64,000 bases of DNA from Porphyridium purpureum (GCA_008690995.1 VRMN01000001.1:4216001-4280000); one strand, 5' to 3'. Shown: positions 1 through 9,125, counted from the first letter of the stretch. Numbers and translations: made by a program. The notes: generated by a model not told the origin, from the sequence alone.

Positions 1-2170
1 TCGGATATCGGCGGGCCTCAATCGCCCCGATACGGACTATCAGCTTTGGTATGCTGCTTGTTAGTAGTCGTCGCTGGTCTCGTTGCATTCCTGACGCCAA
101 GGGCCCGTCTGTCACCAGCCGCTCCGCGATGAAGTGCCCTCACCACTACACAGCCGTAGCGCGGCTTCCCTGCCTATTGGCGTCGGCAGAACATCCACAA
201 GGTGGTCAACCGACGCGGCGGGGGTGACCACCAAAAAGAGGTCGCCATAAGGCTCAGAACCTCCGCCGGAGATGGACCCGTCGACACCACTTAGCTTGGG
301 TGCACGACTGTGTTAAGCGCGTGCCGAAATGACTGCGGCCACGCTGTGGGGTAGCAGGAGCACAAGACGACCCATTCAGTCGCACTGGCTGTCGATGCAG
401 TTGCGAAATCTGCTTTACCGGCTTCTGAGATGGCGGCTTGACTCGTGTAGACGGTGCGCGCTCCGTGTCCTTGAGCCTGCGAGTTGTGCGCTGTGGGTTT
501 CAAGGTTCAGAGAGCTCAGTCCGTTGGGCTTGACGAAATGGAGCTACGTTCCATGCCACCGACGACTTGGCCGAAGCATTCAGGCCGAGCGTGATTGGCT
601 TTGACCTAACATGTACACAGGGTGAAGTCCGCTTCGGTGCGGATGCCGGGGCAGCTGTCGAAGAGCATCGTTGCGCCTCGCCGGCTGCCACCATTGTCCA
701 GCGACACTATTCAGGCCGCGGGATCACGTACATCGACGCCACGTTGTCTTGGGCCAGCGCGCGAACGGGAGTCGAGTGCGCACAAGCTGTAGCCGAAGCC
801 AGGACTGGATTACGTTCTGACATCAAAGCTGGAGCTGGGGCACCACCTCTGGCTAACGCTCGTGCAGAAGATCCTTCTGGAACAAGAGCTGGAGCAAGGG
901 AATCGCCGAACATCACTTCCAAGGCTTGACCGCAGGCGTGAGTCGGCATGGCTGTGCGCACGCCGTTGGGGCAGCTATCGGCGAGAGAAGGCATTAGATC
1001 TACACACTCCGTGACCGTCTTGAGCAGACTGCGGCATGTAGCAGGTGCCTCAAGACCCTTGCACACCTGAGCACCTGCGCTGCTTAGATGGCTTCAGTTG
1101 CCACTCGGAGCTTTTGCACGGACAAGAAAACGGGACAGATCCAACGGCGGAGGCACCTTTACTGACCCGGCCAATCGACTGGCACGTCCTGCAGCTAGCG
1201 ATAAAGTGCTCCAGGCCTCATGCGGTGGTCTAGGGTCGCACTGCGCACATACACAGGTGCAACCACGGGCTAGAGAGTCGGCATGCTTGCAAGCCGATAC
1301 GCCCACGAACAAACGCGCCGACATTTCCAACCCTCATCCGCCATGGGAGAGCCACACCAACAACAGTACCCACCAACAAGACGCGCACGCAAGAGCTGAT
1401 GCGCTCGTGAGCGGAGATGTCCGCGAACAAGGATGCCGACGACCGGTTCCACACGCTTTCGTCAACAGAGCCCCACGCCACTAACGCTGACCACCTACAC
1501 AACGCGCGCACAACAGTCGACGCGCTCGTGACCTGACACGCTCGCGAACAAATATCCTTCCAAAGCAGGCGCCGCGGCATAGCCGACATTGTAGGAAAAG
1601 ACCATCTTGTGAGCGTAGACGACGGTAGAGTTGCGCAAAAGCCGCTCTTCGGTTTACTCGACCCGAAGACCGTGCTTTGATTTATTCGCTGGCAGAGTCG
1701 CGTCACAAAGTCAGGCTACGGTTGCCGTTTAAAAGAGCCGCTGCACAGCTCATCGGCGCAAAGGTCAGGGAACGACCCTGCGAGGGGCACCACCCGCGTG
1801 CAGGTAAGAAGTCGCGCCCATTTCTATACGTCGCCACAAGGCGATCTTGCTGTCCCGTTTGGCGTACCGCTATTCAGCCCACCCGGTCGTGCCGTCCTGA
1901 TGACAGGGACCAAGGCGCTATCTGCCTCGGCGCTGAGGCGCACAATGATTTCCTCACACGTCCTTTCGCTCGAAACAACAACTCGCAGGATCCGTTCTTG
2001 TTGATGTCCGAATTCATTTGCGTTTATCACTGCCATCATGAGTGCAGTAATTTCCTTGGTTTCTGCTTCGCTAGCACGAAATCCTTGGCTTGCTCCGTCA
2101 GCTCGTGAAGCCACGCAAGCTCGACGCCGTGCGCACTGGTCACGGCCGAAAGCTTTTCGGACTAGCCTTT
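1..2170. other. No confident gene
   Basis: Only short overlapping open frames on both strands occur here, and none shows a motif or compositional bias that I recognise. The stretch is about 50-55% GC with no obvious tandem repeat, tRNA or stem-loop. The part nearest 2170 may be the worn continuation of the copia-like fossil to its right, but I cannot support that. Confidence 0.5.
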
Positions 2171-2179
2171 CCTAACACT

Positions 2180-2556
2180 CAGGGCGGTGGCCTCGTTGTC
2201 GCAAAGTAACATTGGAAGGAGCGGATCTGCATGGCTTGGTTCTTTGTTAGGCTTCCGCAAGTGCTCTTGAGCAAGATTGGCATCACTCCTAGCTTCACAG
2301 TGTGCTTCAGTGCTCCCAACTCTGATTCAGTAGTGCTGATGCTGCACGCGCGCTGACAACTCGATTGCCAATCAAAGGTTATGGGCTCTTTTGAGGTTAG
2401 AGCGGGGTAGATCCTCGGAAACGGTAACTCCGCGCGTATAAGTATAGTGATTGCACTTGATACAGAAGTAAAGTATGTACCGGTATATGAGCCGTCCTTC
2501 TCGTACACCCGGTCTAGAGGCGAAGCGTGGGTACTTGCCATGGAGGCACTGTGCAA
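2180..2556 (-). mobile_element. Ty1/copia-like RNase H fossil
   Basis: On the minus strand the translation contains a stretch around STTESELGAL, preceded by a W-x-S-x-x-Q context. This is how the RNase H domain of Ty1/copia elements usually reads (W-S-x-x-Q, then S-S-T-x-E-A-E-y-x-A-L). An acidic DNE-type motif follows shortly after, where the family has its catalytic D-N. No integrase, reverse transcriptase or LTR is seen beside it. It is a broken, old fragment with several breaks. Its relation to the copia element at 47.5-51.4 kb is unknown. Confidence 0.35.
2376..2492. repeat. Dispersed repeat, second copy at 34.4 kb
   Basis: This stretch aligns over about 95-110 bp, at very roughly 70% identity by eye, with 34407-34503. 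Shared blocks include GAGGT, GGGG-AGATCCT, GATT-CACTTGAT and AGTATGT. At 34.4 kb the unit is tandemly repeated and sits between a LINE and an AT-rich R block. Here it is single. It overlaps the copia-like fossil, so it may be a piece of that element's coding or end sequence carried elsewhere. Confidence 0.6.
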
Positions 2557-3270
2557 ATTTGGTATGAAATTATCATACCTACATTTTTTTGGGCTCAGTT
2601 CGAAATGTATGGCGATGGCTGGTCATTATAGTTGAGATTCGCAAGACAGATGAAGCAGTTGTCTTTTGTGCTGTATTCAAACTCTCGTGGTGATACAGTG
2701 TAATGTTTTTTAACCATGCCAGACGCTTACCTCATGCTCAATAGGGACACTTGTCGGAAGCTTAGTTGCCACTTAGGCTAAGCCTTTGCATACCATTCTT
2801 CTTGGTCACATCGTGGACTGTGACATTAGCCTTGTGCGGTTCCGCATCCTTTGTTTCTTGAACGAGTCGAGCTTTGAGATGATAAACGCAGCAAACCTTT
2901 TTCGTGGTTCAAATTGTTCCAAGCTAAAATACTGCGCAAATTGCGCAGAAGATTGTTCTCAGAGCCCGATTCGGAAATCCGACCAGCTACTAGCTCTGTA
3001 TTCCAGGAAGACTACCTCCGTCCTTCGATAAAGTATACAACGCTGCATCTTCCAAGCCGGGATCAAAACCTCTTCAACTTTGATCAATATCGTGCAGCTC
3101 AAGATTTTGCATAAGCAGTACTACCCCCTGCGCGGGAAAGTTTCGTCCATGTTTTCCTGCCTCAAGAGAATCAATTTGCGTCAATCGTACGATAGTGATT
3201 GGTTTGTCACATTGGTTGTACATTCCTGATACTGCAGAAAATAGGGCCTGACCGAAATTTCGCAAGAATC
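2557..3270. other. No gene seen
   Basis: The composition is more AT-rich than on either side and only short frames are present. No promoter, stem-loop or repeat of note was found. It separates the copia-like fossil from the viral rep cluster. Confidence 0.5.
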
Positions 3271-3279
3271 TCGCCAAAG

Positions 3280-3691
3280 CTATAGGGAAGCCGTTTTGGT
3301 CGGCGAGGTGCTGACACGCGCTGTAAAAATAGAGTAACCAATGCCCTCTTTAGAGCAATACTCTCTGTTGTCAGCTTGACTTTTTCTTGCAACTTCGAGA
3401 TTGGCTCTTCCACTAAGCAGCTCCTTGATATAAGAGTCTTTTTCGCTATGTAAGCCAAGTATAACCTTGTAGATGTCTAGTATCCGTTTCTCCGACTTCT
3501 TCGCAGGTAATGCAATACGACGCTGCAACCACGATTCGTCCGCGGGCCGCTTCGTACTCATCCTGAGTAGAGTTGTTGATTGCAAAGCACCACTGCTTAG
3601 CTGCCCCTGCACGCGGCATCTGTGCCGCCTGTGCTAATGTGCCAGCAGGGGGGTAACAGTGCATCCAAAGATTTCTTTGGCGCCAATTCAT
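3280..3691 (-). mobile_element. CRESS-DNA virus rep fossil C (N-terminal half)
   Basis: The minus-strand translation shows the three rolling-circle endonuclease motifs of CRESS-DNA Rep in order: an F-x-I-N-N motif I, HLQG motif II, and a Y-C-x-K-E-G motif III with the nicking tyrosine. The likely start (MPRAG) lies about 20-40 bp after a half replication origin at 3641-3657, on the same strand. The helicase domain cannot be followed. Sequence between motifs differs clearly from rep A and rep B nearby, so it is a third lineage. It is broken, with a few breaks, and old. Confidence 0.75.
3641..3657 (-). other. Half of a CRESS replication-origin stem-loop
   Basis: The plus strand reads GCCAGCAGGGGGG then TAAC. 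This is one arm of the stem seen complete at 4459-4496 and 4789-4826, followed by the first bases of the nonamer complement. The other arm is absent and unrelated sequence follows. The break falls inside the nonamer, at or near the place where Rep nicks (TAGTATT/AC), which fits a Rep-made integration end. It lies just upstream of rep fossil C on the coding strand. Confidence 0.6.
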
Positions 3692-4442
3692 CTACTTCTC
3701 CTGGAGAAAAGTTGCTTGTGACGATGAACCTCTCAGCGTACAGAGCAACCATACTCCCTTTGACCTCTACATTGCACTTGTAGCGGTCGATCCACTTCAA
3801 CAAGTGATTCAGACCGATTCCGTTTGGCGCCTAGTCGTCAATGATCACATGCGGTTCCAACCGGTATCCGTTCCACCATTTTGTGGTTGAACACTTGATG
3901 TAAGCTGTGGGAAGCTCTGCATGAGCTCTTCGAGACTTCCCAGTTCCGGGAGGTCCCCACAGCCACTTGACAGATATTCCGGGTCTATCGATAGGTCGGG
4001 CGAGTGCCAACTAGTTGCGAATGAGTTTCTTGCCATCCTACATCCACACTCCGGCGTTTTCTTCGGCGAACTCGGCAATGCTTCCGGCCTCGGTGGCGGC
4101 GGAAAGGTCTCGAGCCACTTCGTCCCGAGTACGTTTGCCGTTGCCAGCAGGGCATTTCCCGGTCTCGACAAAGTCTCCTCCTTTCTTACAATACTCTCCT
4201 GCTTGCTTTGGAGTGCCACGCATTGGCTCAAAATAGACTGCATCCACATCAACTGCTCGCTTGAGGGTGTCAAGCCTTTGCTTGACCACAAGAATAGAAC
4301 ATCCTGGAAGATGAGGAGTTCCCAAATCTCCAACTTCGCGTCCGACGACATGATATACCGTCTCCAACGACAGTAGCTTCGCCTTGTCTCCCTCTTCCGG
4401 GTTGTTGAGTGTGTAGCACCACCTTGCGCACCTGCTACCCAT
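3660..4442 (-). mobile_element. CRESS-DNA virus rep fossil B
   Basis: From an ATG at 4442 the minus strand reads MGSRCARWCYTLNN (motif I), then an H-L-P-G motif II, then Y-C-K-K-G-G (motif III with the catalytic tyrosine). Further on, near 3660-3800, are helicase-end features (WIDRYKCNVE and FIVTSN, the superfamily 3 motif C region). Gene order and length match a Rep of about 300 residues. It is broken, with several breaks. A complete origin and a TATA-like box lie directly upstream (4459-4508), so the [TATA][origin][rep] order of a circular virus genome is kept. Confidence 0.8.
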
Positions 4443-4458
4443 GTTGCTGCTGGTCCAT

Positions 4459-4496
4459 GGTCCAGCAGGGGGGTAATACTAACCCCCTGCTGGACC
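4459..4496 (-). promoter_or_regulatory. CRESS rolling-circle origin, stem-loop with TAGTATTAC
   Basis: The arms GGTCCAGCAGGGGG (4459-4472) and CCCCCTGCTGGACC (4483-4496) are perfectly complementary over 14 bp. The loop on the minus strand carries TAGTATTAC (4473-4481), identical to the nonanucleotide that porcine circovirus Rep nicks. It lies 17 bp upstream of the rep B start on the coding strand. A TATATAA box on the minus strand (4501-4508) sits just beyond it. This is the expected origin and promoter of a CRESS-DNA genome, preserved in chromosomal DNA. Confidence 0.88.
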
Positions 4497-4508
4497 ACTC
4501 TTATATAC

Positions 4509-4774
4509 ACCGATTTTTTGCAGTAGTCAGCTGCTTGTTCAGGAGCTCCTCGCATTGGTTCAAGGTGCAGTCTATCGATCCCACAATCTCGTTTGATAGT
4601 TGCAAGCCGTGCCTTTGCGACCAGGATAAAAGAACCCTGGTAGTGGCGAGTTCCACTCGCAGCGACCTCAACTCCGATGACATGGTACGTTGTATTGAGA
4701 CTCAAGAGCCTCTCCTTGTCTCCTTCCTCTGAGTTGTTTAGAGTATACACCCACCTTGTACACTGCGATCCCAT
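4509..4774 (-). mobile_element. CRESS-DNA virus rep fossil B' (N-terminal part)
   Basis: An ATG at 4774 opens MGSQCTRWVYTLNN (motif I), followed by H-Y-Q-G (motif II) and Y-C-K-K (motif III). It is closely related to rep B but is a distinct copy. The endonuclease part ends where the TATA box and origin of the next copy begin, so only about 85-90 residues remain. No helicase domain follows. It is preceded by its own origin at 4789-4826. The two [origin][rep] units lie head to tail, as in a multimer of a circular genome or repeated insertion at an origin. Confidence 0.8.
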
Positions 4775-4788
4775 CTTGCGTGATCCAT

Positions 4789-4837
4789 GATCCAGCAGGG
4801 AGGTAATACTAACCCCCTGCTGGATCACCCTTATATA
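4789..4837 (-). promoter_or_regulatory. Second CRESS origin stem-loop with TATA box
   Basis: The arms GATCCAGCAGGG-GG (4789-4803) and CCCCCTGCTGGATC (4812-4826, allowing one extra base) enclose a loop with TAGTATTAC on the minus strand (4803-4811). A minus-strand TATATAAGG (4829-4837) lies just upstream of the stem. Rep fossil B' starts 15 bp downstream at 4774. The stem differs from the 4459-4496 stem in matched positions (GATC against GGTC/GACC), so pairing has been kept between the two copies. That argues both were functional origins before integration. Confidence 0.87.
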
Positions 4838-4933
4838 CCTCGAGTTTTCGAATTAATTGAGTCATTATTATACACCGTGCATTACACGCGTTATTTATTT
4901 GAATTCTTTTCTACATAGAAATTGAATTTGTTT
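4838..4933. other. AT-rich spacer between viral cap gene and origin
   Basis: About 95 bp of AT-rich DNA lies between the stop of the cap frame and the TATA box and origin of the next viral unit. It probably includes the viral 3' untranslated and polyadenylation region. No clear AATAAA on the minus strand was identified. Confidence 0.4.
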
Positions 4934-5842
4934 CTACACTCCGTCCACGTAGGAGAAATAACCATTGAATTCGCCAATGACGATTGGAAGATTCTCTTCG
5001 GTATTGTTGTCATTATCGACAATAAACATTTCTACATAGAAACTTACACCGGCTTGAGGATCACCAATGTCTGTCTGACGGATTGATTCATTCAACCTCA
5101 GCTTGACGTCAAATGAATGAAGAGAACTTCCTTGATCACTGAGTTTAAACCATTTCTTATACACCGGCATTCCAACACTTGGATTGAGTCGATAGCCATA
5201 GTAATGACCAGTTCTACCTGATGATACTGGAGTACCATTACCGTCTAAGAAGAACGCATCTGACTCTACGTCCGTGCCTAACATAACACGACGAATAACG
5301 AGACATACCATTGTGTCTGCATTGAGAAGACGTGTTACGTTGATTAGACCCTTGACATGAAACATTTTCAAAAATGTCTGAGACCCATCTCTATTGTTAA
5401 CTCCTGGGAGTACAGAAGGGCTAAACGTAAATGGCTCACGTAGATACGGCTGAGGCGCACTCAACTGAAACTCTACATTCGTAGCTGTATCATACTTGAC
5501 TGGCTTGAGGCTGCGTACAATACGCGCGACCTTACCTGTCCGAGTACGCCTACGGCCTACCTTCGTAAAATACTTCTTCACGGTACGACGCTTCATTGTT
5601 CTGCGACGCATAGGACGCCTAGAACGACGTCGAAAACTACGCCTACGCATTGGATAAGAACCTCCTGTTCCTCGACTTGCAAGCGGCGCAACCAAACGCG
5701 GACGTGATCGAGCACGGAGTGCTTCTTCTGCGTCGTAAGTGTAGTTAGTGAGAATACTACCTGCTTGAAAACCTGCGACCAAATTGTCGCGCAAACGTTT
5801 ACCGATTTTCTCACCGTAGTAGCGGTAAGGTATTCCCGGCAT
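4934..5842 (-). CDS. Endogenous CRESS-DNA virus capsid protein
   Basis: The 302-residue frame looks whole. Residues about 65-110 are extremely rich in arginine and lysine (runs such as RRRSFRRRSRRPMRRR and GRRRTRTGK). This is the DNA-binding, nuclear-import arm typical of circovirus-like and geminivirus-like capsid proteins. The remainder looks like a beta-rich jelly-roll core, with many short beta-type stretches and no membrane segment or enzyme motif. It follows the whole-looking rep on the same strand with a 61-bp gap that carries its own TATA box. The family assignment rests on the basic arm, the length and the rep partner, because capsids of this group diverge too fast to recognise by eye. 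It is a viral fossil that looks whole. Confidence 0.78.
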   Translation of the reverse strand: MPGIPYRYYGEKIGKRLRDNLVAGFQAGSILTNYTYDAEEALRARSRPRLVAPLASRGTGGSYPMRRRSFRRRSRRPMRRRTMKRRTVKKYFTKVGRRRTRTGKVARIVRSLKPVKYDTATNVEFQLSAPQPYLREPFTFSPSVLPGVNNRDGSQTFLKMFHVKGLINVTRLLNADTMVCLVIRRVMLGTDVESDAFFLDGNGTPVSSGRTGHYYGYRLNPSVGMPVYKKWFKLSDQGSSLHSFDVKLRLNESIRQTDIGDPQAGVSFYVEMFIVDNDNNTEENLPIVIGEFNGYFSYVDGV

Positions 5843-5892
5843 GGTGACTTACTTTTTTAACTGGGCTGTGCGATAAGCATGGACGATGGGCC

Positions 5893-5900
5893 TTTATATA
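5893..5900 (-). promoter_or_regulatory. TATA box of the viral cap gene
   Basis: The minus strand reads TATATAAA about 50 bp upstream of the cap ATG at 5842, within the short gap after rep. It suggests that cap had its own promoter instead of being read only through rep. Position and match are good, but use is not shown. Confidence 0.6.
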
Positions 5901-5903
5901 ACC

Positions 5904-6779
5904 CTATTGATTTGGCGCGAAACTAACCATATGCGTAACCTTAAGACGGCGCAACAGCGCAGGGAGTTGAAGGTCTTCTGTACCATGATCATACTTGAAA
6001 ATATCCCTCGGATGAAAGTTGCTTGTCACGATCCACTGTTCTGCGTATAGAGGCATCATTCCTGCCTTGTACTCGACGTTGCACTTGTATCGATCAAACC
6101 ACCTTAGTAAGTGGTTGATATCAATTCCTTTTGGACCGAAGTCCTCAATTATAACTTGCGTCTCGAGCATGTAGCCATTCCAACATTTGTTGCGTGGATC
6201 CTTCACATAAGCGTCTGGCATTCGTTCATGAGCCAGTCTTGACTTTCCAACTCCGGGAGCTCCGTAGGTCCATTCAACAGAAATTCCGGGTCGCTGTACG
6301 ACAGGTGCGAATTCCAATGAATTGGCCACCAAGGTTCTTCCTGACCACTGCCACACTCCGGGATTGTCCTCTGCGAACTGTTCAATTTGTCCGCGACCTC
6401 CTTTGAATGCTTCTCGAAATTCTCGTGCAATCTCGTCCCGATTGCGTTTACGTGATCCTGCGACGGCTTCGTTCCCTGCAGGACACTCTCCATGTTCGAA
6501 AACGTCACCTTCCTTGCGGCAGTACTCTGACGCCTTACGCGGAGTTCTTCGCGCGATTTCGTAATGACCCCGAGCGCCCACTGCAGCTCGTACTTGACTG
6601 AGTCGTTTCCGTGTGGCAAAAATGACAAAGCCCTGCAGATGCTTTGTGCCGCCTTCTCCAGACTCTCTTCCGAATATCCCATATTCGACATCCTCACTTG
6701 CGAATACGTCCTTGAAAACTTGTTCTTCCTCTTCTGTGTAGTTGTTGCGCGTAAACACCCACCTCTTGCCTTGCGCCAT
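5904..6779 (-). CDS. Endogenous CRESS-DNA virus replication initiator (rep A)
   Basis: This frame looks whole and has every Rep landmark. MAQGKRWVFTRNNY carries motif I, HLQGF is motif II with its metal-binding histidine, and YCRKEGD is motif III with the nicking tyrosine. The superfamily 3 helicase follows: GAPGVGKS (Walker A), VIIEDF (Walker B), IVTSN (motif C), and an R-R near the end as arginine finger. Rep nicks the origin and unwinds the circular ssDNA genome during rolling-circle replication in the nucleus. The ATG at 6779 is preferred because MAQGKRW is the normal short leader; an in-frame ATG at 6821 would add 14 residues. No origin stem-loop is seen upstream, unlike the rep fossils to the left. 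Its sequence differs enough from reps B and C to be another lineage. Confidence 0.92.
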   Translation of the reverse strand: MAQGKRWVFTRNNYTEEEEQVFKDVFASEDVEYGIFGRESGEGGTKHLQGFVIFATRKRLSQVRAAVGARGHYEIARRTPRKASEYCRKEGDVFEHGECPAGNEAVAGSRKRNRDEIAREFREAFKGGRGQIEQFAEDNPGVWQWSGRTLVANSLEFAPVVQRPGISVEWTYGAPGVGKSRLAHERMPDAYVKDPRNKCWNGYMLETQVIIEDFGPKGIDINHLLRWFDRYKCNVEYKAGMMPLYAEQWIVTSNFHPRDIFKYDHGTEDLQLPALLRRLKVTHMVSFAPNQ

Positions 6780-6848
6780 CTTGCCCTCACATGTGATGTG
6801 ACGGGAGAGGGTCAGAGGCATTTGTCAGGTAGGGTGGGCCATGCAGTT

Positions 6849-6906
6849 TGGACATACCATAGTACAGTTGGGTCGGGCTACAGTACAGTTGCGTCGGACT
6901 ATAGTA
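6849..6906. repeat. 21-bp tandem repeat with GTAC cores
   Basis: About two and a half copies of a 21-bp unit resembling AGTACAGTTGCGTCGGACTAT. It joins the viral copy to the AT-rich R1 block. Confidence 0.6.
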
Positions 6907-7480
6907 CATGGTTATACATGTGAAAAAACAAGTAGACCAGATCGTCCAAAGTCCAAAATTACGATGTGTATAGTAACAAGATATCGTTGTCATATGAAAA
7001 TACTTGGAGATTGGTGTCCAAAGTTGGCTTTTTCATAGGTAAATGCCAGTGTGTTAGTATGAGAAATCGAGCATAGAAGAACGAACCCAAAATAATTGAT
7101 GGTCATGCATTACATGGGCATCCCATGTTGGTTGTGAAGAAGCATAGTAAAACAGTAGCATTTTGTTAGTATGCATGAGCATAGAAAATTGGCATTGAAA
7201 TATGATGAAGTGCGGGCTCAAGTCGACCTGAGGACGCCGTGCGCATTGAGCGATTGGCGGGTTGTGCGGCCGGCGAGGGAGCGAAGAGTGGCGCCGGCGT
7301 GGGGCGAGAGACGAGGGGCGCGAATGATGGGGCGAGGTTGGGCGGGCGCGGGCGCAGGCGCGGCGCAGGCGCAGGCGCGGGGCGCGGGCGCAGCGCAGGC
7401 GCAGTCGGGCGGTGGGGCGCGGTGGGGCGCGGTGGGAAATGGCTGGGAGCGATGGGCTAGGGACAGCCGGAGATGAGCTG
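6907..7480. repeat. R1: AT-rich dispersed block plus GC-rich tail
   Basis: First of six members of a dispersed block. The AT-rich part carries many spaced copies of a degenerate CATAGTAAAA-like motif (for example near 6898, 6967, 7142 and 7178). It also has the conserved box TCATGCATTACATGGGCATCCC at about 7101-7123. About 90 bp later it switches abruptly to a GC-rich run built from GCGGGCGCGG-like words (7236-7480). Other members lie at 14.7-15.8, 26.9-27.5, 34.6-34.93, 34.95-35.5 and 35.6-36.65 kb. The function is unknown. Confidence 0.75.
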
Positions 7481-9125
7481 GGGTTAGTCGACAAGAGGCA
7501 CAAGCGACGCAAAGCGCCCGCATGTGCGCGTGTTCGCCTTGCGCTCCAGTGACTCCGCTACTTGCCGCAGAAGCTCTCGGAAGACGAATGCACGCGCATT
7601 GATCTCGTAGCCGCGGCGAGGACCAGGGCCGCGGATGTCCGGCAGCGCTTTGCAGGATGGGAACGGTATCGAATCGCGTGTCGTGGCTGTGGCTCAAGTC
7701 CGCGCGGTTCGGCTGATAGCGTCGGTGATGCAGTGAGTCCTAACCAAGCGGCATGCCCTGCGTGGCATGCCAATGCAGCATGTTGAGCGTGCCGTTCTGG
7801 ATCGCGATCACGCAGTGTGCCAAGCGCCGTTGGATCGTATTGTGGCTGTGCAAGTGGCAGCGCGAATGTATGGAAAGGTGAAATCGAAGAAGCTTGTGTG
7901 CTGTCATGATGGAGGAGCTGTGCATGGAGCCCGCGGTTGAGGGCGCTCGGAAACTGCTGAAAAGTCGCGTGGATCTCAAGGAGGTTGTGGCCGCAGTATC
8001 TCCAGCCGCCTTCAGCGCTTGTGTGTGTAATACAAGCGCTACCGTGATTGTTGTTTGCACCGCGAAGCGGTCGGCTCCGGGTTTTGCTTCTCACAGAAGG
8101 AAGTTCGCTGCGCTACAACAGTAGCGTCGGCAGCATGCACGTGCTAGCCGGTGCGAGTGAATGAGCGTTTCGCTGCGCGTCGCATGCGCATTGTGTCACA
8201 AACGGAGCTTTTTTTCTTCACTTCTTCTTCTCTCCTCCTCTACCTACTCTCTTCTTCCTAGCCTTTTTTCTTCGTTCAGCTGCCGCTCGCTCTGTTTCAG
8301 ACTCGCCTTCCGGCGCCGCAACGGCTTGCCCGGCGGGTTCAGCCCTCGGAATAACCCAATCCCGCGGCCCTCAACATAACTCAGCTGTACCACACGGTAC
8401 ACTCCACAACTGTACGTTTAGTACACTTAGAGACTGTACCTCTGCGTACTTGCTGTACTGAGACCTGCATCAGGTCGCTCGCGACAATTGCACGAAGCTT
8501 GGAGTTGCGATGTGGTGTGTTCCGGTGATCGAATCGCTGATTGGCCCGCGTGGTGAAGACATCGAGCATTCGCGGTAAAGCCGCAATGAGCTGTGACGTC
8601 GTACTCTGGGGCGTCTTTGCGCGAACCGCACATTGCGATGGTCGCAGTGTATTGTGTGCAGGGCATGGCGGAGAACGTGGTGGAAGCGAGCGACTTTGAA
8701 CAGCCCAATCGGAATGTCCGTGTGGGTAAGAGGCAAGAAAATCTTTCTGCTGTGGAACGGCTCCAGGCCATGCTCATGCGCCGTGTCGCGCACTGACTCA
8801 CAGGCTCTGGCCAGTGTATTGGAGTACGTTCGCATGTTTGCAGTGTCTACGTAGGCACGGGCAGCGCACTGCGAGCCGCCTGGCAAAACCGTGATGATGA
8901 GGTTGGAAAGCGCGCCGATGATCGTGTGCTGTGGACGCGGGTACAAAATGTGGATTGAAGCATTGGGCTCACTGCGAAAGTGCGTTGCAAATCAACAAAG
9001 GATGCTGGTCGATATGTATGCAGGCACGTGTGATACGTGTTTGCGGATGGTGCGAGCTCGCAATCGCAATTATAGGAACCAGTGGTTGGCGCTGGCGTGT
9101 CGTCGTACGTTCGTGCTCCCCAATT
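7481..9125. other. Unassigned segment of unit 1
   Basis: It sits where units 2 and 4 have a Sel1-like pseudogene. GC-rich short open frames run on the plus strand (for example 7562-7786 and 7894-8124), with codon-like composition but no domain I can name. None is long enough to call a gene. A pyrimidine-rich run (TCTTCTTCTCTCCTCC type) lies near 8215-8275 and a GTAC cluster near 8385-8460. Unlike the other units, no CAGAACACTAC minisatellite precedes the LINE. It may be a decayed gene. Confidence 0.4.
8385..8460. repeat. Cluster of seven GTAC motifs
   Basis: Seven GTAC tetramers fall in about 75 bp, several inside CTGTAC/GTACAC contexts. GTAC is the core site of SBP-domain factors in green algae and plants, but no such link is shown here and the site is not near a recognised gene start. 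Confidence 0.4.

Larger units (their letters stand above)
4789..6821 (-). mobile_element. Endogenous CRESS-DNA virus copy (rep-cap, unisense)
   Basis: On the minus strand the order is rep, cap, then an origin. Both genes point the same way, which differs from the ambisense circovirus layout. Cut at the origin, about 2 kb is the usual genome size of the group. The genes look whole, so this copy is younger than the rep fossils beside it, or it has been kept. The right edge near 6822-6850 has no origin arm, so the upstream end was lost or the integration was not at the origin. The family is an unclassified CRESS-DNA virus (Cressdnaviricota type). Confidence 0.75.

Noticed and set aside
1677-2108. 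143-codon plus-strand frame
   Set aside because: No motif, no codon bias; overlaps other frames of equal quality and sits antisense to the copia-like fossil.
5593-5814. Short frame inside cap (73 codons)
   Set aside because: Overlap with the Arg-rich cap arm in another frame; the length is expected by chance.
6203-6790. 195-codon minus-strand frame overlapping rep A
   Set aside because: Alternate frame of rep A. CRESS viruses can have overlapping accessory genes, but nothing here argues for one beyond openness.
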